Shown here one piece after another: positions 17,641 to 25,595 of a stretch of DNA of 25,595 nucleotides. The stretch covers positions 587,675-613,269 of the forward strand of contig SCFE01000105.1 in NCBI GenBank assembly GCA_004352715.1, read 5' to 3'. The notes under the pieces are model-generated. The model made no database searches. It worked only from the letters and a program-made list of their open reading frames with translations, and was not told the DNA's origin. Origin of the DNA: Hofstenia miamia (taxonomy: Eukaryota; Xenacoelomorpha; Acoela). The position numbers were made by a program, and so were the translations under genes. Numbering within the stretch: the first letter of the stretch is position 1; the number at the start of each line of letters is the position of its first letter.

Positions 17641-20420
17641 TGGCACACCAAAAAGACAATATTAGTAGTATCTGTGTCCCTTTTAGTGACATACTAAATG
17701 TAAATATAACCCCAATGAGTGACTTAATAGCCCCATTGACCTCTTTTGATTCATCCACAGCCATGTCTACAGTTCATTCAAGGAAGGCAGAAGATTGAAG
17801 AAGAAGATGTCATAGATTGGAGAAGAGGTTATTCACCCATATTTTATCACCACAAGACTGCTACGCACTTTATTAGAGATAACATCTCTGAGGAAACCCA
17901 AAATAACCTCAGATGGACCTACAATATAAAAAATTAACATGTTCTGTAGACGTCATTCTCTTTATCATGGACACAGAGTGTTGGCCAAAAGTGAATACCA
18001 TTATATGTTATGATTCTAAGATGTGTGAGGGCTTAAGTAGGCATTGCTGGCATAGCAGTGCATACCTCTTTTGATGAAGATTTTAATATTCTAAATTTGT
18101 CTCAATTTCTAAACAATTGGAAAGATATTCAAAGTTTTGACTGTGTCAATATCAATTTTTCACATTTATTAGTAATCTATTTCTTCAGAGTTAACAAAAT
18201 TCAATGACCCAATATTATGGAAAGCATTGAAATATCATACTGATTGGCCAAAGTAGAAAAAATTAGAATTGTAATGGTCCTATGTGAAGAATATAAAGAC
18301 AACATTGATGAACCTGTTGAAAGTCTGCATTTCTGAATAGAAAACTTTTTAATCTTATATCATGAAGTATATCAGCCCATTTCAAGGTACCACACAAATA
18401 TCATATTAATTACAAAGCTCATTTACACAAATTTACTACTCTGCAAAAAGATCCCCACTCACAGATTAGCAGTAGACCAGAAACTGATTATTGATACAGC
18501 ATTGCAAGCACAAACATTACAGTTAATTAATCCTAATATGCCATCATTAACAAGAGCCACAGATCTAAGAGCTAGCTTTGCCTTCACTAAAAGCACATCT
18601 ACACTGCAGGACATTCAAGAGGTCTGGCAAAACATAAAAGCTGACCAAAACCCAGCAACAGATTGGCCAGTCATAAATATCTGAAGTCCTACCTCACAAT
18701 ACCATTGGTTGGTAGAGCACATATTAGAAGAAATCAGAATGTTGTATGAAGTGCAAGATAGGAAAAACTACAAGAAATGGCTCTTTTCAGAGAAGCAAAC
18801 AATGGAAATATACACTAGAGGTGCTGTTTGGATCCTCACTATCTTCCTTACAAAAACTCCAACACTAACACTCCCAATGGATGCAAACACCCAGATATCC
18901 TTAGCTAAACAGTTGACACATGAAATTGCAGTTTGTCCTCTCATGTGGAAAACAAAGAACTGGTGATTACACAAATGTGCTTTTGCCTCATTGCCAGGCA
19001 AATAAAAAAAAGCAATGGAGAAATTTGAGAAATATTATGCTCAACTGGTGGGGGGGGTGTGTGGTGTTACAGGAAAAATGTTGCTCATGATGATCAGCAA
19101 CTGGCTTGGTATCTGTCTGTCAGATGTAAATATTTTCTCTAAAACATTAAAGAAGTATATGTGGGGAGCAACCACCAACACAAAGTTTGCTTTTTTCAAT
19201 TCAGAGAATGCCCCTTTGTGCACACAACAACTGATTGAGAGATTTCCTGGCTCTACTACTAAATTCTTGGAACTATTGTGTCTGAACTGTGTCTTGAAGA
19301 AATCAGAGATTTTCTTTAACTTAAAACATTTTAATTATCCAGAATGCAGGTATAGTAAATTCACTGAAACTGCTAGACAAGTCAGTAAAGAGGGAAAGAT
19401 CATCCCCATCATTATATTAGAACAAGTAATGCAGATGCCTGAACAATTCTACAAGGAAGAAGAACTATTGGCCACATCATCAGCAGAGGCCCTCTTTCTC
19501 TGCTACAGCTTACCCCACAGTGGTCTATTACAGAAGATTAAAGAAGAACATTGCCCTGAAGAATTTATGGAGGAGCTCAAAATTCAAGACAGAGTTCTAG
19601 TAGAATCCAAAGACAAAGACATCTTAGGCAAGATGAAATGGTCCCTCACTGAAATGTTTACAAAAGAAGAGCTGGTACTTCTACAATCACCTGGGCAACA
19701 AATGGCCTTGGACATAGAATGTACCACTGCTAAAATTAAAATCACTAACAGCCAGATTGATCAATTATGCAGCCATGGATTTTCAGACACCTTAAGTGAA
19801 GCCAGGATTAGTTTCCCAGTAATGATATGTACAGCTAGCCTACAACAGAAAGCTAACTTTGGTGAATTGGAGTCTCATATCAAGAAGAACAATTTATTGT
19901 GTGTGCCACCTCCCTGCATTGAAACCCCACTGGTATTGCCTAAATGGAAAGTCAAGAAAGGGAAAAGGAAGTTTGCAGCCCACCTGCCAAACAAACTTAA
20001 TTTTGTCAGCACAATTTAAGAATTGAAAAGGCTGAGTCAAATAACTGAGTACAAGAAAGTTTGTGATAAACTAATTGATGGGGATAATAGGGAGTGTGTT
20101 TTTATTGAGGGCAAGTTGACTATATGTGAGATTTTTCTAAAAGGCAGCCCATATATGAACAGTTATGGATGATCCAAGAGAAAATTTTACAGATTAACCC
20201 TAGAGTGCTAATATTATTTCAAGCTGCTAGTGACCTTATGTGGATTAATAATGTGGAAACAATTACCCAATATTGTGATGTTACTAAGCATATAGAGATA
20301 ATTACTATGTTATGGGCTGACATTCACATCCAGAACAGATTACACTACAACAGGTACATGAGTTCTGCACACTTTTCGTTGATCACACCACTTGAATCAG
20401 ATCATTGAGCAAGGTATTTG
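17641..20420 (+). pseudogene. ORF3 of copy 2, near full length (unknown protein with a Gag-like middle)
   Basis: This is a conserved gene downstream of pol that I cannot name, about 920 codons including breaks. N-terminal part: SFDSSTAMSTVHSRK and a basic cluster, then stops and frameshifts to about 18250. Middle part, 18274-18680: EEYKDNIDEPVESLHF, stop, IENFLILYHEVYQPISRYH, then IPTHRLAVDQKLIIDTALQA. The order E-x-V-x2-[FL]-x2-R-x3-L and the later P-x-T/H-x9-I-x2-A resemble a Ty3/retroviral Gag capsid C-terminal domain. C-terminal part: one unbroken frame of 334 codons (19015-20019) from MEKFEKYYAQLVGG through KKYMWGATTNTKFAFFNSE, RFPGSTTKFLELLCLN, PEEFMEELKIQDRVLVESKD and LLCVPPPCIETPLVLPKWKV to basic KKGKRKFAAHLP. 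The tail to 20408 is in other frames. No membrane segment, signal peptide or protease motif was found. Copy 3 shows about 80 percent identity over the best block. Confidence 0.6.
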
Positions 20421-20469
20421 TTCACTTTTACCCACAGACTAATATTAGTGCCAGAGATGCCCACACCTC

Positions 20470-20651
20470 CCCCTGCCCCAATGAAGGGCCAGAGAGAAAC
20501 AAAATTTTGATCCCAACATTTGGGACCTTAACCTTATAAGTGCACTTAGGAATGATACTCAGAAAGAAAGAGTCGCCAGCTCCACCATCCTGCCGCAGAT
20601 AGAGAATGAAGATGGAAAGTAGAGCTGGTTCGACGCCTTTACTAGGTGGGA
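20470..20651 (+). repeat. Second copy of the pol-tail segment, downstream of ORF3
   Basis: From CCAGAGAGAAACAAAATTTT through CAACATTTGGGACCTTAACC and AGGAATGATAC to GATGGAAAGTAGAGC and TTTACTAG, this 180-bp block is a direct repeat of 17290-17460. It follows ORF3, whose homology to the inverted copy stops at about 20468. It retains CpGs (GTCGCC, GCCGCA, TTCGACGCC) absent from the upstream copy, so it comes from a younger insertion. Confidence 0.8.
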
Positions 20652-20874
20652 GAGAAGATAAACTCTATTGAATGATATCTACATTGTTGCTCATATTTAT
20701 ACAATAGAGAAATTATTACCTGCCTTTGTTTACAACATAAAATTACAGATCATGTTTCCCTCACAAATTGAATTGAGCAGCAATAATAATACGTAGCACC
20801 AAACTGAGGGGAACTATTCTAGCATCACAAACTAAACTCAAAATTAAATATGTCATCTTGACATGACTAAAAGG
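20652..20874 (-). mobile_element. Inverted LTR-like promoter region (contig end copy)
   Basis: Read on the minus strand this block runs from about TGATGCTAGAATAGT through GTGAGGGAAACATG, AACAAAGGCAGGTAATAATT and a TATA box (TATAAATA, plus 20694-20701) to GAGTTTATCTTCTC. It aligns with the plus-strand block at 24780-24930, which has the same TATA box. It lies downstream of ORF3 copy 3 in that copy's own orientation, where a 3' LTR should be. The 223 bp are repeated exactly at 20896-21118 after a gap. Confidence 0.6.
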
Positions 20875-20895
20875 NNNNNNNNNNNNNNNNNNNNN
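20875..20895. other. Assembly gap of 21 N
   Basis: Twenty-one undetermined bases lie between two identical 223-bp blocks, so the two contigs probably overlap and the gap is not real. Confidence 0.95.
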
Positions 20896-21118
20896 GAGAA
20901 GATAAACTCTATTGAATGATATCTACATTGTTGCTCATATTTATACAATAGAGAAATTATTACCTGCCTTTGTTTACAACATAAAATTACAGATCATGTT
21001 TCCCTCACAAATTGAATTGAGCAGCAATAATAATACGTAGCACCAAACTGAGGGGAACTATTCTAGCATCACAAACTAAACTCAAAATTAAATATGTCAT
21101 CTTGACATGACTAAAAGG
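20896..21118 (-). mobile_element. Inverted LTR-like region, exact duplicate
   Basis: This block matches 20652-20874 without a difference and continues rightward into the 3' tail of ORF3 copy 3. The TATA box on the minus strand is at 20938-20945. It is most likely the same locus sequenced twice. Confidence 0.75.
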
Positions 21119-21600
21119 AATTACAAATGACATAATTGATACAATTCAAATGGCAAAATTCTCTGAGCAGCTCTACACGCCCTCCTTGCTCAATTTAATT
21201 TTGTGGTAACAACTGGAGAGGCGGACTTGATACTATATTCTGAGTTGCTTTTACCATTTTGATCACTAAAACATCATACCACCTGTGAACTTTGGCATAC
21301 AATGGTTTCCTGGTGCCTTGCATGAGTGGCTCTCTTTGCATGACTACTATGTCTTTTAGTCTGAAGTACTGCAGACTGCGGAGCCTCGAGCTAATGGGAA
21401 AGTTTCAACATAAATTGTTTAACCTCCTTGTAAATGTGTCATAAAATCTTTATTAGAGGCAAAATCCTTTCAATGCTATCATCAAAGTCATTAATGCATC
21501 TGTGTCAGAGGTGTGGGCGTCGCCAGTGCTGATTCTAGTTTGTGGTTAGAAATGAACAAACACCTCTCACAGGGATCCCATCCTGGTGGTGTGATCAACA
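21119..21600 (-). other. 3' tail of the inverted element copy 3
   Basis: On the minus strand this lies between the end of ORF3 and the LTR-like block. Its first part (TTGATCACACCACC to CGACGCCCACACCTC, plus 21525-21600) matches the sequence after ORF3 in copy 2; the remainder is seen only here. It keeps several CpGs. No coding features were recognised. Confidence 0.5.
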
Positions 21601-23030
21601 AAGAGTGAGCAAAACTCAGTTACTTGTTATAGGGTCATTTGGTTGGGATCAAAGACATCAGCACATAAAATTTTAATGATCTCAATATGTTTGTTAACAT
21701 TGTAATATCTCATGATGGTCTCCACATTATTAATCCACATAAGATCCCTGACAGCATAAAACAATATTAACACTCAAGGATTCATCTGTGAGATTTTTTC
21801 TTCAATCTTCTGTAATTGCTCGTGAATAGGTTGTGATTTTTGGAGAATCTCACGTATTGTCAACTTACCATTGATAAAAATTCGTTCCTTGTTCTCTCCA
21901 TTCAATTAGTTTCTAATGTACTTCCTTGTACTTGGTTGTCTGACTTAGTCTTTTCACTTCTTGACTAGTGCTCACGAAATTTAGTTTATCCGGCAGGTGG
22001 GCTTCGATCTTCTTTTTCCCTTTCTTTACCTTCCACTTGGCTAGCACCAGTGGGGTTTTGATGCATGGGGGGTGGAACGCACAATAAACTGTTCTTCTCA
22101 AAGTGTGACTTTATTTCTTCAAAGTAACCTTTATCACGGAGGCTAGCAGTGCCTATAAACACGGGATAATTAATCCTAGCTTCACTTAAAGTATCCCAAA
22201 ATCTGTTGCGTAGGCCTTGGCTGTGTAACTGATTAATCTGGCTGTTCGATATCTTCACTTGATCCGTGGTACATTCTACATCCAAGGCCATTTGTCACGG
22301 GGTGATTGTAGAAGTACCAGCTCTTCTTTTGTAAAAATTTTAGTGAGGCACCATTTCATTATGCGTAAGATGTCTTTGTCTTGGGTTTCCACTAGAACTC
22401 TGTCTTGAATTGTGAGCTCCTCCATAAATTCTTCAGGGCGGTGTTCTATCATTAATATCCTTTCTTCTTCTGTAATAGACCACTGTGGGGTAGGCCGCGG
22501 GATGAAAGGGGGCCTCCAAATTTCTCTAGATTGATTTTCTCTATTAAATCCCGGATGGAGGGAGACAGCTGTACTGATGATGTTGCCAACAGTTCTTCCT
22601 TGTAGAATTGTTAAGGCGTCCACATTACTTGATCTAAAATAATGATGGGGACAATCTTTCCCTCTTTACTGACTTGTTGCGCAGTTTCAGTGAATTGGCT
22701 ATATCCGCATTCTGGATAATTGAGACACTCTAGGTTAAAGAAGATTTCCGATTTTTCTAGGACAAAGTTCATGCTTAGTAGTTCGAAAAAATTAGTAGTA
22801 GAGCCAGGCAATCTCTTGATCAATCATTGTGTGCACAAAACAAAGGGGCATACTCTGAATTGAAAAAGGCAAACTTTGTGTCTGAGGTAGCTCCCCACAT
22901 ATACTTTTTTAAGGTTTCAGAGAAAATATTTACGTCCGATGGACAGATACCAAATTGGTTGCTAATCAACATCAGCGACATTTTTCCAGTAAGACTACTT
23001 GCCCCCACCATTCGGGCATAATACTTTTCA
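21601..23030 (-). pseudogene. ORF3 of copy 3, inverted and 5'-truncated (unknown protein)
   Basis: The C-terminal half of ORF3 on the opposite strand, starting at AAAAGTATTATGCCCGAATG (about 23027). It reads GKMSLMLISNQFGICPSDVN, KKYMWGATSDTKFAFFNSE, a break, RLPGSTTNFFELLSMN, SEIFFNLECLNYPECGYSQF, QQVSKEGKIVPIIILDQV, a break, PEEFMEELTIQDRVLVETQD, a break, ECTTDQVKISNSQINQLHSQ, then WDTLSEARINYPVF, a break, PPCIKTPLVLAKWKVKKGKK and KLNFVSTSQEVKRLSQTTKY. About 40 of 49 residues match copy 2 in the first block. It has five residues more than copy 2 just before DTLSEARI (GLRNRFWDT versus GFSDT), so the deletion is probably in copy 2. CpGs are more frequent than in copy 2, as expected of a younger insertion. 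Confidence 0.65.
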
Positions 23031-23142
23031 AATACATGAATGTATTTAAAACAGAAATTGAATTCATTTTAGACTCAAAGTTATTTGAAAATCAATTTTC
23101 ACCACAAATTTTGACACCCTGAATATATATATATATATTTAT

Positions 23143-23376
23143 ACTTATAGGAGATGCTTTGTGTATGTAATTTTTGAAGTAGCTCAACAAAGTACCTCTG
23201 AGCTAAAAATACCCATACACAGAGCGCCTCTCAGATTTTACAAGTAAAGTATTCAACTGTACTGCTTAGAATCTTATCTTACACTGAATGGAACACATAA
23301 AATCATATTTGAAAATTATTATATCAATTATGTGGATTTATGTATCGGACACTACATAATGCCTCTTATAAATATA
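23143..23376. repeat. Degenerate ACAAAGYGCCTC motif array, left part
   Basis: Four variants of ACAAAGYGCCTCYTATAA are seen: one inverted at 23143-23163 (CTTATAGGAGATGCTTTGTG) and three direct at 23185-23202, 23217-23234 and 23352-23376 (ACATAATGCCTCTTATAAAT). A (TA)n run adjoins at 23123-23139. The spacing of motifs is irregular. Bases 23031-23122 to the left are AT-rich with nothing recognised. Confidence 0.5.
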
Positions 23377-23423
23377 TTTTCTCAAAAAAGCACATCCTAA
23401 CCCTGGATTTTAACCATGATAAA

Positions 23424-24065
23424 TAGGGTTGGCAAATTGTGGTAACCTAGAAAGTGGTTACTAGTAACTTACTAGTAGCTCATCAATAACCTACTAGTAA
23501 CCATGGCAGCCCAATAAAATACTCTGATGTCCTACATATCCAAAAATTCATGCTTCTTTAATTGTCAACTTCTGGATAGTGGTTTTTTACCTTTAATGCA
23601 GTGTTGTGAACCAAATGAGAAGCACGTAATGTGAAATGAAATAAAGCTGTTTCAGAGTTCCAATCACACACTTCATATATGAAGCAGCATCAGAAAGCTA
23701 TAAAACAATGTTTTTTTTCTTTGTATGTTGTACTCTCATGCAATTTGTTTGCCTTAGAAGAGTCATGCTGACTCTGAGTGACTGTAAGTGATCATGTATT
23801 GTGTTGCCAGAAAATTCAGCAAAAGTTTACTTTAGTTCACCTAAAAATATTTTTTGGGCTGGGGCTTCCGTAATAGAACCCCCTATTTACTCATTTCAGG
23901 CATTTTCCCAAAGTAATCTAAAAGTTGACTTTATTGACTTTTAACTGCCCTAGTTATTACTAATCCCAGTAACATGAAGAGGTAACCTCAAATTATTTAC
24001 TAGTAGCATTACTAGTAATTTACTAGTCAGTATATATACTAGTGAGTACTAACCTGCCAACTCTA
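23424..24065. mobile_element. hAT-like MITE with 8-bp target duplication
   Basis: The 642-bp element starts TAGGGTTGGCAAATTGTGGT and ends AACCTGCCAACTCTA, giving imperfect inverted ends TAGRGTTGGCA. It is flanked by ATGATAAA (23416-23423) and ATGATGAA (24066-24073), 7 of 8 matching, the duplication length of hAT transposons. Clusters of the palindrome TTACTAGTAA lie inside both ends (23457-23510 and 23998-24040). There is no transposase frame, so it is non-autonomous. Confidence 0.7.
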
Positions 24066-24190
24066 ATGATGAAGCATTTGCCACTTTGACACTTAATTGT
24101 GGGTTGTGGGTTAATTAATCGTTTTCATGGAAGGCAAGGAGAGCGGAGAGCAAACAGCCAAAATTGTAAATGAGCTAATATTTAATTATT

Positions 24191-24243
24191 ATATCCACAA
24201 AGTGCCTCTATAATTTGTAAACTCAACAAAGCGCCTCCTATAA

Positions 24244-24275
<32 letters not shown>

Positions 24276-24632
24276 NNNNNNNNNNNNNNNNNNNNNNNNN
24301 NNNNNNNNNNNNNNNNNNNNNNNNNNNNNNNNNNNNNNTATATATATATAAATATAAAGGCTTTAAATACTATAAGATTTGTATCCACTGCCTGCACTTT
24401 CCAATTCTCCATTGTATCCCGCACCTTTTTTGATGGAAAGCCAGAGTAATTCATTTAATCCAAATTTTTACATTGCACATTTGGAATAGGGGTCTAATGT
24501 CTTAAGTATGAATTTGAAGTTTTTCAAAAAAATTTTTTTGACCAATATCCAGTGCCCTCTGCCATATTATACATTTTTTTCTATCCAGCACCTTGTATAT
24601 ATTTTAAAACTTTGTATCCAAAGCCTGTATAT
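24191..24632 (+). repeat. Degenerate ATCCA / GYGCCTC motif array, right part
   Basis: Seven further motifs occur: ATATCCACAAAGTGCCTC (24191), CAACAAAGCGCCTCCTAT (24225), TGTATCCACTGCCTGC (24380), TGTATCCCGCACCTTT (24413), ATATCCAGTGCCCTCT (24545), CTATCCAGCACCTTGT (24581) and TGTATCCAAAGCCTGT (24613). The first one joins the two motif styles (ATATCC and AAGTGCCTC). Bases 24633-24739 hold nothing recognised. Confidence 0.5.
24246..24350. repeat. (TA)n microsatellite containing a 63-N gap
   Basis: Pure TA repeats flank the unknown stretch at 24276-24338. Low complexity explains the gap. Confidence 0.9.
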
Positions 24633-24739
24633 ACATATTGTAGAGTCACTCTTCCCATGTTTATTTTTATGATTATTTTTGATTTTACTATTTCCTTACT
24701 ATTTCATCCTCTGGATGATGTAGCAGTTACGTGATTTTC

Positions 24740-25539
24740 TATTATAGTTTTGTGGTCCTATTCAATTATTATCCCCTCAATTACTTAGCATGTGTTATTG
24801 ATTGGTTAAATTTGTGAGGGAAATGAATTGCAACATGTAAACAAAGGGCAAGTAATAATTTAATGTGGTATAAATATTGATCATTATTTAAACAAAGAGA
24901 ATTGATTTGAGTTCTCGAAAACTGTGTTCTATTTCCCTTGATATTTTATTTAGTATCTTTTTCATTATGATAACTGAGTAAGTTACTGGCAACAATTTGG
25001 GAGTTTCCTCTTCTGCTCTAAATAGTTCCTATGACAGTTGCAGCCCAAATTGTGGACGGCATTAGATTAAGGCTATGGATACATCCATTCTGTAAAAAAT
25101 TGGTTTTTGAATGCAACATATGAACATTCACATAATCCTAGACTTTGGTTAAATTATGCCTGTTGGCTAGCATGAATGCATGTCAATTACATGCTATTTA
25201 TATGAAGGCTGAGATCTAAGAAAACAACTGAGAATGTGTATTAAGCTAGATAATAAAATGTGAGACACATAGGGTAGCACCACATGAACAAGTTTCTGAA
25301 CCCCCATCCTGGACATCACTTTTGTGTGATGCCGTGAAAATTCGTTATCTTGGATGCTTGTTTCTTTCTTGGAATCTAAACAGTTACTAGTTATGAAGAT
25401 AAATTACCAATGTTTTCTTGTTTATCTGGAATCAATTAGAATCATGGTTACTTTAGTTAATGTTCACCTAAGCAACCTTCTGTCTTGACACTAAGTTCTC
25501 TGGTACTGTTCATACTATGGCTAACCCAGTTATTCTACA
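24740..25539 (+). mobile_element. Mosaic LTR-like block
   Basis: The left part (about 24760-24930: GTGAGGGAAATGAATTG, AACAAAGGGCAAGTAATAAT, TATA box TATAAATA at 24869-24876) is the plus-strand counterpart of the inverted promoter region at 20652-21118. The middle (25020-25420) matches 11290-11720. The right end (25436-25539: ATGTTCACCTAAGCAACCTT ... AACCCAGTTATTCTACA) matches the last 100 bp of the LTR at 3166-3429. It therefore reads as one LTR of about 0.75 kb ending in CA at 25539. The left boundary is uncertain. Confidence 0.55.
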
Positions 25540-25548
25540 ACATATATA

Positions 25549-25595
25549 CATAATAATACGTAGCACCAAACCGAGGGGACACTATTCTAGCATCG
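25549..25595 (-). mobile_element. Start of another inverted LTR-like copy, cut by the window edge
   Basis: AATAATACGTAGCACCAAAC and GGACACTATTCTAGCATC repeat 20787-20828 in the same orientation with few differences, so a further inverted copy begins here and runs off the window. Confidence 0.65.

Noticed and set aside
17356-17764. Two overlapping antisense open frames (96 and 106 codons)
   Set aside because: They lie opposite the pol-ORF3 spacer, have no family features and are not kept in copy 1. Hydrophobic stretches there come from composition.
20652-21118. True tandem duplication of an LTR
   Set aside because: Zero differences over 223 bp with an N gap between them point to unmerged overlapping contigs, not biology.
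1-25595. tRNA, rRNA or CRISPR features
   Set aside because: I saw no cloverleaf, no rRNA-like conserved core and no regularly spaced identical repeats; the short-motif array at 23-24.6 kb is degenerate and irregular.

Overview
The window looks like AT-rich animal nuclear DNA made almost entirely of transposable elements. There is no bacterial gene organisation. Evidence for an animal is a P-type trefoil exon with a consensus splice donor, a LINE fragment, Ty3/Gypsy elements with gag, protease, RT, RNase H and integrase, and hAT-like MITEs. The species cannot be named from this sequence. Only the LINE fragment and the trefoil exon look unbroken; every retroelement gene carries frameshifts or stops.

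Layout. 1-2.6 kb: a LINE fragment running off the left edge (minus strand), then a nest of copies of one CpG-containing repeat family, a small inverted-repeat element and a solo LTR with a 4-bp target duplication. 3.17-11.3 kb: Ty3/Gypsy copy 1 (5' LTR, primer site, gag, pol, start of a downstream 'ORF3'). Its integrase is interrupted at 8752-10031 by an unrelated CpG-rich segment bounded by single Ns and a 53-bp exact duplication, almost certainly a misplaced contig; that segment carries the trefoil exon. 12.9-20.5 kb: copy 2 in the same orientation, 5'-truncated inside gag, with pol and a nearly complete ORF3. 20.65-23.03 kb: an inverted third copy with ORF3, a 3' tail and an LTR-like promoter region, joined across a spurious gap (223-bp exact duplication). 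23.1-24.65 kb: a hAT-like MITE with an 8-bp target duplication, sitting inside an array of degenerate short motifs. 24.74-25.54 kb: a mosaic LTR, then the start of an inverted one.

Two points stand out. First, ORF3 downstream of pol is present in three diverged copies, is about 900 codons long, is not a protein I recognise, and contains a stretch shaped like a Gag capsid domain. Second, copies 1 and 2 are almost free of CpG, and the losses can be read base by base: at several catalytic Asp codons preceded by C, one ancestral C|GAY site appears as CAAY (Asp to Asn) in one copy and TGAY (Asp kept) in the other. This is a direct trace of methylation-driven decay inactivating the polymerase.
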